Assembly: GCA_037074705.1 (NCBI GenBank)
Contig: CM073595.1
Location: 68,992,139 to 69,056,138, forward strand
Origin: Zhengitettix transpicula
Taxonomy: Eukaryota > Arthropoda > Insecta > Orthoptera > Tetrigidae
Direction: 5' to 3'
Length of the DNA stretch: 64,000 nucleotides
The notes below the pieces were generated by a model. It saw nothing but the letters and a program-made list of their open reading frames with translations. It ran no database searches and was not told the origin of the DNA. A program made the position numbers and the translations under genes. Every line of letters begins with the position of its first letter. Positions within the stretch are counted from its first letter, which is position 1. Positions 34,894 through 47,184 of this stretch are shown here, one piece after another.

Positions 34894-36377
34894 GGACCAT
34901 TGAATGAATCCGAAATTTCTGCCGTGACCAGGATGAGTAATTAGACTGAATTACCGGATGTTTTGTGTTTTGTGCGCGCAGGATTTAAATGAATTTATTT
35001 AGTCAATATATTTCTTCAATTGTTCTTTTCTGTATTCTCTATGTTCAAACCCTGACATTTAATATTTTTTCGTTATTTGTTACTAAAGTGTTTTCAGTAA
35101 TTAAATGAAAAATCGTATGTGTATTTAATGAGACCCAATCGCATTCTATAAATTATGCCCAACGTGGAGCGCGAAATTTTTAAACATAAATTTGGCGTTT
35201 GTTTATTTAGAGGATTTAAAATCATTTGGTTTTACATAAATTATTAAACAACAGAAAAATCATAGTTTTATATTAAATTAACGTTCAGCAAGTAGATCTC
35301 AGAAATTGAATATAAATGTTAATAAAACAAAGTATATTTACAAAATTTCATAATGTTTTTATGTATCATAAAAGCCAAATGATGTTAATGTAAATTCAAA
35401 TATCATAATTAGGTTTTGACTATACACGTTCCCTGGGAAATTGTAAGAGCGCGGAACGCTTTCCTCAGCATCGGGTCGCATTTCGCGCACCAAGTTGTGA
35501 TACCGATAGTCTCGTATATGCTGTATATAATATTTCAAAGGAAAGAATTTCAGTTCCGGGAAATTAAACGTTTCCTGTGATCAAATTGGCATGTTGCTAC
35601 GAGGACATTTTTTGTTTGTTTGAGACGATATATAAATTTATGTTGTAGCATAAATATTGTGCTTACCCTTTCGTGATAAACCCGGATAAGTCTGAAATAA
35701 GATACAATTTTATTCAACAAGCTCTATGTAACGAATTTTCAGGATCACTGGCATACAGATTAAGTATTCGAATCTTTAAACTGCCTTTTTATCTCAGAAT
35801 ATTGGTGTATAGTCGAAACGCAACAATCCATATGATTCAGTTATTTCTACACAGTGTTATGTAGCTCCACAGGGGTCAATAACGTGATTTATTTGTTTTT
35901 CCTCCCAGGAAGTTTGTTGCTTGAGTTAAAGCACTAAAAAATTCAAGCAGCTGTTCCTTGTCAGCTGGAGTGAATTAATCAGTCTTATACCTGAAAGATT
36001 TTACAAGCTCGTATGATTCGACTGTTAATACAAGTCCTACATGTGGAGCCAAAGAATTCCTTACTGTCCAGTATTCCTCTTAATTACTCAGTTTTTAGCA
36101 AGCAATTTTCATTCCACCGAGACTTTAGCGTAACGTCTTACTTCTTCAATTTTGCACCAATTTTAAATATTAATTTATTTTCAAAGCAAAAAGTATTATC
36201 ACATACTATTGAATTTCTTTATTTTCGTACATTTTTTATTTGTCCTCAATCATCATTTTGGAAGGCTTGGTTTCACAACAAATTTGCCTTACGATACGTT
36301 TAACTACCATTAATAGACCATTAACTTTTTTTTTATTTTTCAAAACCAAATAATGATCATAACATATTCAATTAACA

Positions 36378-36414
36378 ACACGGCAACTTTTGTACATACG
36401 TGTACCCTCATCAG
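36378..36414 (-). repeat. Hammerhead-like motif, left member of an inverted pair
   Basis: Minus strand: CTGATGA, GGGTACACGTATGTAC, AAAAGTTGCC. The stem GTAC/GTAC is retained, while the second core box has lost its G. Confidence 0.45.
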
Positions 36415-36496
36415 ACTATTTCTGACTGCATGATATTTTTGAAGTTATTTAGGAAACCTTTATAACATCATGACAAACCTTTCAGCCAGAAATGGC

Positions 36497-36534
36497 CTGA
36501 AGAGGGTACAAATGTGTACAGAAACGTTAAGTTG
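36497..36534 (+). repeat. Hammerhead-like motif, right member of an inverted pair
   Basis: CTGAAGA, GGGTACAAATGTGTACA, GAAACGTTAAGTTG. It is the same family as the inverted copy at 36378, and both are followed by GTTGTT(C/A)ATTAA-like sequence. Confidence 0.5.
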
Positions 36535-36990
36535 TTCATTAATGATTTTATAATTAATAAAATGTTAATTGTCGTTAAACATTTCTTATTGTCAAAATAG
36601 ACGTAAAAATATTATTTATAAATTTCCTTCTTCAAAAAGTGTAGTACGTACTTCTAAATGGACGTAACTCATAATTTTGTTTCCTTTTGGTTTGGGGGGC
36701 TTAACAATATCTAATCTGATACTTCGATCAAGGTTGGATGGGATTTATAGTAGATGATAACGCTCATTTCGGTCTCCTCACTAACTACATTCTTCAGCAA
36801 TATATGTGGTGTCTACGTCACTTCCGGCTTACATGTGCACATTCAGTTTTATAAGCGAGCTCGTTTCCCGCTAAATGAAAAGTTAATGACCGAATTCTCT
36901 TCGAAAAAAAATTGTAAGTGCCTGTATTAAGAATCTTAATCGAAGTGGTTCTCATTTTAGTCTACAATAATTGGATCTTTCCTGAAAATG

Positions 36991-37017
36991 TATATATATA
37001 TATATATATATATATAT
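36991..37017. repeat. TA microsatellite
   Basis: About 13 uninterrupted TA units. Confidence 0.95.
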
Positions 37018-37873
37018 CTCATTGAAAGAAAAGTTGTACATTTTTAGGTTGTCCAGTTAGTTAATCATTAACTAATTATATTGTCAATTTGAAATTACAA
37101 TTTATGATATAACTGATATTTATACAATGGAATTTAATAAAGCCCTGATTATCAGTCAAATAAAACAAATTTATTAGTGTTTTACATCGTTAATTTGAAG
37201 GAGCATTCGGATGATTATCCGTAATTGTCATCTTACATTGTTACATGCTGTATGCAGAAACTAAAATTCAAATATAAAACATTTAAATTACTCACTCTAA
37301 TTTATAACACTTTATTATAATTATTACATATTCAAATTAATTTGTTAAAAAATTTTTCATTTTGAAATGTATTTTGACTCATTTAAACGTGCCTCCATAT
37401 TAATATTTTTTCCCTTTATACCAATATATGTTTCAAATAATTTTATGATGAGACCTGACTTAGGAAAATATACCCGCTAAGTTAAATGAATTTGGACAAT
37501 GTTCTTTCACTATCTTATACCATTCAAAAATTCGTAATACGTTTGTGATCTGTATTATTACAGATTAGTCCCAGTTACTTAAACAGGAAAAATAATTAAT
37601 GTTGTATGTATAAAAGAATCAAAATTACTTCTCGCCATGAGAAATATTAATCTCAAATTACTTTGAATACGTGATGATTATAATAAAATATTATAAATTG
37701 GACATAAATAATTTCAATCATATATATTTCAAGCTCAGGTTCTATCAATAAATTGTAACAATACAGGATAATTATGGTTCATTAATTGAAAGATCAATGA
37801 AATAAATTTTGTAAAACAATTATAAATTACTTTTATGTGACTGATAATCAGGGACTTTTTATTAATTTCAATG

Positions 37874-37895
37874 ATATAATAATAATAATAATAAT
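37874..37895. repeat. Short AAT microsatellite
   Basis: About seven ATA/AAT units in AT-rich DNA. Confidence 0.85.
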
Positions 37896-38469
37896 GGACG
37901 ATTGAAGCTCGTTTTGTGTCAAATATTGATGTAGTAACTACAGATAATTATATCCGGCTGCAAGGACAAATCCTACTGTTTTAAAATTGACGTAACAGAA
38001 TTATTTTTTTTTGTTATTGAAACTGTTTTCGACTCGTTATTAAAATTGTTTAATATTACATCTCCACTAATTATAGTTTTATTTATATATTAAATATGGA
38101 CGAATTCGGAAAAAATGAACAGGAGTGTGGAAGGAAAACACTACATAATGAGTATTAAAACTGGGTATGTGTGATTGGAAGAACTTAATTGGTGAAGTTT
38201 TTGAGACATTTCCTCTTAGATGTAGATTTTTTTCCAAGAAAGAATAAGGAAGTACACGTCTTAGTGAAGTGAAATTCTGATGAAATATCAATCTAATTAA
38301 ACTGAGAATATTTCAATTTTAATTTTCAAAAACACCGTTTTATTTGATTTTTATGTATAATGGTATTTAGTTCTTCGTGTTAATTATCAATTCACAACAA
38401 TCGAGTCATTCATTGTTTTTCATCATTTCGTGCTGAAAACGTAATTATCCATGCAGGTTTTATAGTCTT

Positions 38470-38471
<2 letters not shown>

Positions 38472-38544
<73 letters not shown>
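38472..38544. repeat. Long perfect GA microsatellite
   Basis: About 36 uninterrupted GA units (73 bp), the longest simple repeat in the window. Perfect purity suggests high mutability. Confidence 0.97.
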
Positions 38545-38545
<1 letters not shown>

Positions 38546-39669
38546 ACTCTAGAGCCCAATGTCCTGATTTAGTTGTCCATTTTCTCTGACATGAGCACAA
38601 TGGAATATTGAAAGAATGCAATATACGAACTCGTCGTCTCTTACCGATCATCTAATCCTTCAAACATCATGAGAAATGTTGGGCTTAATTTACCCGGCTC
38701 TCTATTTAAAAAATATACGATAGACAACAGCAATTATTCAATGACATAAGTACAATATTTTGTTCATGACCTGATCGACTACCGTTCAGAGTAATACTGA
38801 AGTTAAATTATACTCTAACGCATTTTTATATGCGATTGTATTCAACTTTTGTTCCGTGGCGTCGATTTTATTTGAAATTGATTGTGTTACATTTCCAGTT
38901 TCTCCAGCGACATCCTTTGGGGGTAGAGCTGTTGTAATCGAGCGACGAATTATCGGCAAATACACGGGAGATTGGCCGAGTTCCATTATCATCGTAAAAT
39001 GTTAATGTCTGTGGTTTCGTGAGTGAGATATCGTGCTTTCCACAAGACCGACCACTTGGAGACCCGCGTCGGTGTTGATGCGAACAAGAAGCGGGTACTG
39101 TTCGCGCTGATAAGATAAGGCTGGGAGCTGTGAGCTTGGCCGCTGCTGCCGATCGCATCTGTCCCTCGAGCAAACAACCATTACCTTCTCTTCACACCAG
39201 TGGTGTTAGTTGCACTTCAGTTTCCAGCTTCGTGAGCTTCTTACTTCCCCCGCTGAGAGGTCCAAGTTCCTGTACAACAGCGATGGACGGAAAAAAAAAA
39301 CTCCCATCTGGGCAACTTTATTTTAATCGCCAAGAACTTGTTGGAAATTAAGAGAACGAGTTAACTCTCATCTCAGGCACGTTCCACGGCAATTTCTCAA
39401 TTCCTCGCAAAAGAATATAACAGTTTATTGCGATCAATCTCAAGGGGTTCGAGAAATTTTTTTTCTTAACGAGAGAACGAGCATGTTTGCAGTTTCAGAC
39501 CTTATCATTTTCAACTGAACTTAATGATAAAACTCTCTTTAATGAAGAAAGGACACGATGAACTAATAAACTTCCCCCAGCATCCAATTAAAACCGGGGA
39601 GAAATATACTTGAACCGTTACTTACCAAAACCTAGTCACGCTAAAAGCATTACCTAGAAATCCAGTTTA

Positions 39670-40133
39670 TCTAATAAATAAAATAGACTGTACGTTTGAG
39701 TGTTTGTGTGTGTGTGTCCGTATGTTCCGCGTTAAAACCTACAGAAATAGAGCTAATTTCACTAAATTTCGACCACGTGTTCCTTGCGAACCGCAAATAA
39801 ACACTGTGGGGGTATGACAAGACTACCACCCCCAACGGAGGGGGTGAATAGGGGGAGACATTTTCAAACATCCTAGAACGGCCGATATTTACGTCGGATA
39901 AACATTTATCTGAGTCAATGCGATTGATAGTGTTTCTTCTCGAAGTTTTCTGTCTATAATTTCGACCACTTTCTATGGGCATGGTGGCATGGCAGGGGAG
40001 CACCCATAGGGGTGGCGGTGGAGTGACGTTTACAAGAAAATAACTCAAACAACAGAATTAAGTCAAATCCGGGGTTATGTATGTCGCTGAGTTTAATTAT
40101 GACAACCCGGGCAACGCCGGGCATCCAGCTAGT
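39670..40133 (+). mobile_element. Helitron-like non-autonomous element, full-length reference copy (464 bp)
   Basis: Begins A|TCTAATAAATAAAATAGACT and ends in the hairpin CCCGGGCAACGCCGGG followed by CATCCAGCTAGT. It has the complete order of internal blocks, including a GT-rich run near the 5' end, ACGGCCGATATTTACGTCGG and GTCAAATCCGGGGTTATG. It has no coding capacity. Confidence 0.8.
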
Positions 40134-40473
40134 AATAAAATAAACAAAAAATAACACAAGAAGAATGAGTCGTAAATAAAGCTGATTCGCGGAAATTTGA
40201 GGTACGAAACTGATTATTGAACGATGTCCAATTGAAGGCTGAAGTCGCCGCGGGATATAAATGAAACTTATTTCGGTTGAGTGAAGAAGGTGAAAAGGTA
40301 CAAATATGCTTGTCTGTGAGCCCCAGTGTTTGAGATGACGTCAACCAACGTCACAGAGTTGTAAAAATTGTAGTTTTCAAGCAAGCACTGCGATGAAACC
40401 CAACAAACTACATTGAAAGTACAAATGTTTTTAAATGTACTTATGTAAAACTTATTAAACAATATAACTACTT

Positions 40474-40508
40474 TTTACACCCGAGAAAAGTCGGGTACTT
40501 TAGCTAGT
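40474..40508 (+). mobile_element. 3' end of a second Helitron-like element
   Basis: A hairpin CCCGAGAAAAGTCGGG followed after eight bases by GCTAGT fits a Helitron terminus (short hairpin then CTRRT) but differs in sequence from the main family. It lies 375 bp after the end of the 39670 copy. Its 5' end was not identified. Confidence 0.45.
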
Positions 40509-43294
40509 GTAATTATATTTATTACTAAGTAATATTGTTGTTAAAATCGATGAGCATGACGCTGTGATTGTTTGTAGATTTTTGCCCTCGGCCCGTAATG
40601 TTTGGGTTTCCTCTTCTCTCCCCACATTATTCTGGCAAATACTAGGATGTTGTCCTTATTCCCCTACGAATAGATCCGTGTATCTCAAGCTGTTAACGAC
40701 TTAAGATTTCGGTGCACTTAAACATTTATTTATGAAAATGAGAATTTTGAAATTTTGTAGTTCCATTTCTGGCCCCTTTTATAATGCTAACGGGGAGAAT
40801 ATTAGAATCTTATTGTCTATCAAAGAAAGTGGCGCCCCATTACAATGTGTCTAATTTTTTTTACAGTTTCTTAATTACAATATTCAGGTATTTATTGCGC
40901 ATATCTTCAAAATAATAGCAAGAAGGGCAAGTGAAAACTATAATTGGGAAACTGAAAAAGTAAATTACTCGTTAGACATCTATTTTATTTCACAGACCAT
41001 TAAGAGTCGAATGTGCTCTCCTTACCGAAAGTGTATTGCTTGTTGCATTCAGGAACGAACGTTCAATTCTTTTGACGACGACTTTACGACACCGCAGTGC
41101 CTGGAAATTCGTTTTTTGTAGATGACTACTAATTTTAACACAGGTCTATTAGATCATCCAACCAGAATAGATTACTTCTAGAGTGTGTGAGAGTTGAAAC
41201 TGGAGCATGCTGAATTCCTCTTGTTCATTGCGGTCGTAGAACTGGAGGTATTGGTAACTACGTAGACACATGAAGTACTTCTCCGTGGGTTACGGCACGT
41301 CAACTGCTATTGCCTGCATCGTCTATTCAGGAACTGCAATTGTCTTCTCTTTCAGAATGTTCTCTGTCCTGTTATGACTTCGTCACTGCACTTTCTTAAG
41401 AAACCAGGTAAAACCTCAACCAGTCTTTTTGTTTGAGTACCGGAGCTGACACATTCTTAATTACTTATGCAGCAACTTCGCCGGGTATTATCAACGAAAA
41501 ATCTTCATTCGTATAACATATAATGCATAGAATATGTTTCTGCGCCTCATACGTATGTTTCAGTAAGTCATATGAAGGCGCAGAAGAATTTTATATTCTG
41601 AGATGCTACAACTTCAAATAGTCATCTCTGGATTCTTCTATCAGGGCTTTATAGTAAATTGGGAGTTTTGAAAAATTTTGCTAAAGTGACTACTTCTTGC
41701 CAGCGATGGAAAAATCAAATAAACGATATTTTGGGGATGTGTGTTAAAAGCTTAGTTCAAAAGTCTTCATGTTACGAATTGAAATGAGGTTACAATGTTT
41801 CTTAATAACTCACGAATCTCCTACACCTTTTACAACTCGTGTTTAAAGTTGTGTTGATATACTTCTGCGTATCTGGTTCATTTTCGATTAACAACATCCA
41901 GTATGAAAACCACGCGCCAACCTTTAGTGAAGTGACTTCATTACTCTGTGTTTCACGTTCCATTGTGAGGAATCGGCTGCAGTGGCACACCAAGTGCGAT
42001 CGCGGACCACAGACGAAAATTGTGACGCAGCCCAGAACAGGTTCCTTATTATGTAATGAAACCCACTCCCATTGTTTAACATCGGAACCGCTGTGTGCTG
42101 ACCAGCTCTGGAACATACTTGTTTGCCGAGGTCTATTTTTCGAAAGCTTAAGTCTCACTGCTGACTGGATTCGGTTCTACCTTTCGGATCGCAATTTTTG
42201 CTGCATACTCGTCCCTGTATTATCCTACTTTTCTCAACCTTTCCTTAGATTTGTTAATATATCAGGATGCCACAAATTTCTCACAGTTGCAACTTTTTTC
42301 CTCAACCGAGAAATAATTCAATTGATAAAATGGATAAGTCTGCCACCGAACATAGTCTGATTGTAGTTCAACGAAATTCTTTCTTTCATTTATTCTGACT
42401 TACTGCGTGTTCGCCCATTTCCCAAACGGAGATCGAAAATCTCATATAACGATGCAGTGTGTTGCAATTTGTTGTTACGTCGTCTTTATACAGTTAAGTC
42501 ACTTTGAATCTCTTCTTTTATGCTGAGAATAACTTTGTAATTTTTTAAAATATGATCGTGTCTTGAACGAGAGATTTTTTTAACAGAATGTCCCTGATCT
42601 AACGCTAGCTCTGTTTGATGTCTTGAAGACCTCCGCTTCCTCTTCCCATTGACACGTACTGGTTTTGGCTTGGGTGTTCACGGAGACGTGACGCTGGGAC
42701 AACTTGGCGACCACGCATGAGCCTCGACTCCGAGACAGTGTAAATATATGTTACGTTGGTGTGAGACTAAACATGCTTAGGCAAATATCAGCTGAGACGA
42801 GCATAAAAGCGTCTACGCTAATTAACCGGGGAAATATCACGCCCTCCAATTTGTTTGGGTTGTCGTAGCCAGGAGAGAGCTCATCAACATCACGTTCTTA
42901 TCTAAATTGCTGTACAGATTACCAAGGACTTACCCGAGTACGAAATAAGGCCAGATATTAACTGAGTTCTACTTAGCATACACAAGTGTGCTCCAGCAGG
43001 CAATTACAAGCGGCAAAAATTATATTGCAAGAAAGTAAAATAGGAATCTGTTTAATATATACGATAAGAAGTTATTATAAATTCGTTTCCAATTTGGTGC
43101 TCGGATCCCTCTCTGTGTTTAATTGACTGATTAAAAGCATGATGATGACCACTACGACATAGCAGGCCGGCGTCCAAAGACCTGAAAAACAGATTTGAAG
43201 GTGGCATCAAACCAGACCTCCTGCAGGTAAAACTGCCCTACATAATGCCAGTCAATAGCTGGAGCGGGAGATACTACATATTAAAAATTAATTT
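40509..43294. other. No gene seen; longest unmatched frames overlap at 41.8-42.36 kb
   Basis: A 173-codon plus frame (41839-42360) overlaps a 118-codon minus frame (41802-42158). Neither has a family pattern I know. The overlap may mark a decayed transposase, but I cannot assign one. Confidence 0.45.
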
Positions 43295-44078
43295 ATGAGC
43301 AACAAGTTACGTGAATTGACCAATGATTGCAAAACAGATTATTCTCTTTGGGAAGTTACTAAAAATCTAAAACGTCCTAATCTCCATAACCCACAAATAA
43401 ATAATGGAGATGGTACCTGGCCTCATAGTAATCGGCAAAAATCAAGTAGATTTGCTGAGTACCTGGAAATGGCTTTCCAACAAAATGAAGGATATTGGGC
43501 AGAATTGAGACGAGAAAATAGAGCCATTAGACCAATGTCACCAAAAGATGTCTCTGACGAAATCAAGACAAATCAGGAAAAATCTCCTGGCTTCGATCTT
43601 ATTAACAGTGAAATTTTTAAACAACTTCCAAAAAAAACCCTTATCAATAGCTCATTCAGATTTTATGTTCCTAAGATGTGGAAAGTAGCAAAGGTCATGA
43701 TGATCCATAATCCAGCCAAACCTCCATAAGAAATTTCATCATACAGACCCATATCACTTTTGCCCATTATATCGAAACTCTGATAAATTATTACTGAAAA
43801 GAGTTTCATTCCTCATCATCAGTTTGGCTTCAGGGAGACACATTCAACTATCGATCAAGTGCACAGAATCACAAAAATAATCGAACGTACGCATAAAGAA
43901 AACAAAATCTGTGCTAATATCGTCTTAGACGCTCCACAAGATGAACATACTTCTAACTCATTATTAGAAAATATTAAAATCCTATCTGTCAGAAAGGTTC
44001 AGAGTAAGACAAGAAAATTCCTACTCTGAATTGAAAGAAATTAATGCAGGTGTGCCAAAGCTACTGCGGGATCAATGT
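43295..44078 (+). pseudogene. Jockey-like LINE reverse transcriptase, broken fragment
   Basis: An open stretch to 43729 encodes a pre-RT region with LWEVTKNLKRP, then an RT start KSPGFDLINSEIFKQLPKK and WKVAKVMMIHNP.KPP. Past a stop, the same frame reads SYRPISLLPIISKL. Then come HHQFGFRETHSTIDQVHRI, a degraded NIVLDAPQD in place of the catalytic FLD...AFD box, and INAGVP. The YADD box and 3' end are missing. Several stops show that it is dead. It is a non-LTR retrotransposon of the Jockey/CR1 type by motif order. Confidence 0.8.
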
Positions 44079-45555
44079 CCAATTAAAACAATTTAATAAA
44101 ATCTAAATAACACAATAATCAAATTGGACGACGGATCAAAGTTAATAATGGACGATAAATTGACTGATTTGCGTTAATTCCTCGTTTCGTGGGACTCGAG
44201 TGCTGATACGAATCTTGGTAAGAATTGCTTTCTCACGCCGGCGCGCCGCTTCCACGAAGCCAAATTCTCCATAACTTTTCTGATTCATTATTAGTTTCTC
44301 ATTCAACAACTAAACTTTCTTTGTAGCTCCTTTATCGTTTACTTCGAAATTTGAACGGTGTTCCAACATTTTTCCTTCTTGGAAAGAATAAAAAATCTAT
44401 TTTGCCGTCAATAAATTATTTCATCGACGTATATACATAGATAAAATATCCAAACATTTTTTCTCTATATTACAAACTCAAAATCGTCAACTTTCGTTTA
44501 GTTATAATGACTCCTAATATTTTCGAGACTTAAGATATCCATTAAAAAAATATCACGATGGAGTTCATATTAATTATAAATAAATCAACTTTGTGAATAC
44601 ATCTATGTTCGCTTTTTAGTTTTATACTGTTCAAAATTTTATTCAAGTTTCGCTTTGAAATAATATGCCACAGAAATGTAGCTGAAGTATTGTCGAGATG
44701 CAAATTTTGTGCATTTGTTGGCAGTAAAATTAGAATTAACGCACCAGAAAACGCTTCAAGTAGTCAATATTTACAAAATCGCTGTGGTGATCTCACCAGC
44801 TCAAGACACGAAGTCTCATTAAGGGAGAATATTGGGATGTTAGAACTGGGACAAAGGAAACTTCCATGAGTGGTCATCAAGAGAGCGCAGGTCGTACCAC
44901 ATTTATGTAATATTACAGACACATTTGCAGACAAATTATTTTGATGTTCAACCAATGAAAAATATTTGTCAGCAGCATTGGGTATCTTTGTGGTCCAGAA
45001 TCTTGTTGGACCTTCGACAGCGAGGCCTTGCTAAGTCTGAAACTCATCAGATTGATTTGGGGCCGGGTTGGGGAGCCGAAAATGTCCCGTTTCTTCGGAC
45101 CGACTTGTGTACCATTATCCTGCTTTCGTTCTGCGTTGACGTGATTCCTAAACTTCTACTTTAACGTGTTACTTAAGCCACATAAACTTCTTGGTCGAGT
45201 AATGCTTAGACTGCACCTTATCGAAAATGAGCAGACGTCGGCTATCTTCAACGTTCGTTGCCTATTCGGTTTGAAATATGGCTTCAACAAGTTGTCATTT
45301 TTATGAAGTAATTTGTAGCGTAGTTTATTGGTTGCTCAGTTCATGTTTCCTTTTCCGATCTGTGGCATCGATTGACTCGGTTCTTGGGAATTATACGATC
45401 GATCCAGAGCTCACATTTGTCCGAAGTAACATTTCCAATAGGTTTTATCCCCCAGACGTGTGTATTTTATCGATGTTAATTCCTCCAAATCTACAAAACA
45501 GACTTGTCAGGATTACTTTGTGGCTGTTCGTCACGCACGGTCTGTGTTGTATTTA

Positions 45556-45680
45556 GCCCTGGGCCAGACCTGCAGGTTTGCGGCTCAAAGCCAAGGCTGC
45601 AGGTTCGGTGCCGGCTGTGACTTGTGTTTTTTTTAGGCAATCCATTCCTCCAATTTGCAGAGGAATCGTGTGATGTATTA
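45556..45680 (+). repeat. Possible tRNA-derived SINE fragment
   Basis: GCAGGTTCGGTGCCGGC forms a T-arm-like hairpin with a B-box-like GGTTCGGTGCC, after a weak A-box-like TGGGCCAGACCTG. An upstream CTGCAGGT duplicate (45569) and a short T run follow the tRNA-like part. The ends are not defined. Confidence 0.35.
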
Positions 45681-46939
45681 AGTTATTAAAAGCAACAGGA
45701 CAGCTTCACGTTTCAGAGCACCTGAGTCAGTCGTGTGTTGTTTATTTTTTTATATTCAACTTGAGAACAAGACGCCAATATTCTTTCTTCGATCTTCCTG
45801 CCTAGGATGTTTGCTTCATTTTTATAGCTTACCAATAAACGAGCTTGATAATTTTTTCAGATATCTATAGAAGCTATTTTTGTGTAGAATAACAACTCAA
45901 TAATAAATAGGTCCGAAATATTGTGTTCTTTCATATTTTAATAACCATAGAAACAGACCAGATTTTAACTCGAATCATTCCGGAATAACGAGGCATTGTT
46001 TATAATAATTACGCAGTAAAACGTCGTAGAAGCGCCTGCGAGATTCATTGTCCACCATAAAGAATTATTGTTCTTCGCACGGTAAAGAACTGGCATTGTT
46101 ACCTAGTGCCATCGCAGAATTTTGTCATACCTGTGGACTTCTATGCTCAGCTTGGAAAAAATTATTATTTTTCGTATTGTTACACTGGTATCGATACAGA
46201 GAAAGACAGCTGCGTTTGTTAATTAAATTAAATTACTGTTCTGAAATAGATTGCATCATGTAAAGTGAGAGAGACTTATGCATTTCAATCAATTGAATAT
46301 AATCAATAATGTATCAAACTACGGTCATCAACAACAGTACTTTCCCAATTGTAAAACGTATGATTCTAAAAATTGATCGGAAATTAATAAAAATGTAAAT
46401 GCCTAACAGGGGAAATTCCACGGAACAGTCTTTCTGTTTTTGTGGTGCAACATTGATATAATTCATCTGCATTGCAGAGAAAAAATGTCGCAGTTCTCTG
46501 TGGCCCTCGGTCATGGTTGGCAGCGACTTCGCTTTTTTCAGAAGTACTTATAACAGAAGTCCTTACTGATGATCCTGTTCATTGGTGTACTTTAAAACTT
46601 TTCTTACACAGTACCATAGCTGACCATAAGTTAAATTGATCCTCTATACAACAACTAAAAAAGTTTAATCGAAATCGATCCGTCCGCTTGCTTCCTGAAA
46701 TTCAAACAAAATCTAGGTTTTAGAACGTCCGTCATTCTTTCCTCAGTTTCATAATGCTATGAATATTATCACGGCCTTATATAATTCATGAAATAAAATA
46801 ATTATACTTTCAATCCTCAGAGCGATACCAACTCTTACGAGACAAATCTGTGACTCCATATTATCTACTAGAGTTCTTTGCAAGCGTCTCAATACTTCTG
46901 TCGGGCTGACACGTGACTAGTTTTAAATTAGTATTGCAC

Positions 46940-46973
46940 CTGATGAGATCTGCCATGTCACATGAAACGTCGT
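46940..46973 (+). repeat. Hammerhead-like motif
   Basis: CTGATGA, GATCTGCCATGTCACAT, GAAACGTCGT. Both core boxes are intact and the stem is partial (4 of 5 pairs). Flanking element sequence was not recognised. Confidence 0.4.
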
Positions 46974-47141
46974 GGTTTTAAAATTTACCTACGTGTCTAT
47001 ATTTGGTTATAAATTACCTTTTGAATATTATCTCATAGACAAATAATTACAATTATGAATTAATTAGCTTCGCTTTAGGGTCCCCATACGTGTGAAACGT
47101 ATTCGAAGTTGTGTACATACAAAACTATTATTTTATTTAGA

Positions 47142-47143
<2 letters not shown>

Positions 47144-47181
<38 letters not shown>
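47144..47181. repeat. TA microsatellite
   Basis: About 19 uninterrupted TA units. Confidence 0.95.

Positions 47182-47184
<3 letters not shown>

Larger units (their letters stand above)
31822..36377. other. No gene seen; two Helitron-like copies and microsatellites inside
   Basis: Apart from the elements listed at 32943, 33138 and 34623, the sequence is AT-rich with frames under 80 codons that match nothing. Confidence 0.5.
37018..39669. other. No gene seen; GA repeat inside
   Basis: Three overlapping minus frames at 38.79-39.18 kb lie in a GC-richer patch but show no domain. They are most likely chance frames. Confidence 0.5.

Noticed and set aside
38786..39177. Cluster of three minus-strand frames in a GC-richer patch
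   Set aside because: The three frames overlap each other in different phases and none has a domain, signal or splice support.
41839..42360. 173-codon plus-strand open frame, the longest in the window
   Set aside because: No family pattern or exon context. A 118-codon frame overlaps it on the other strand, and its amino acid make-up looks like translated non-coding DNA.
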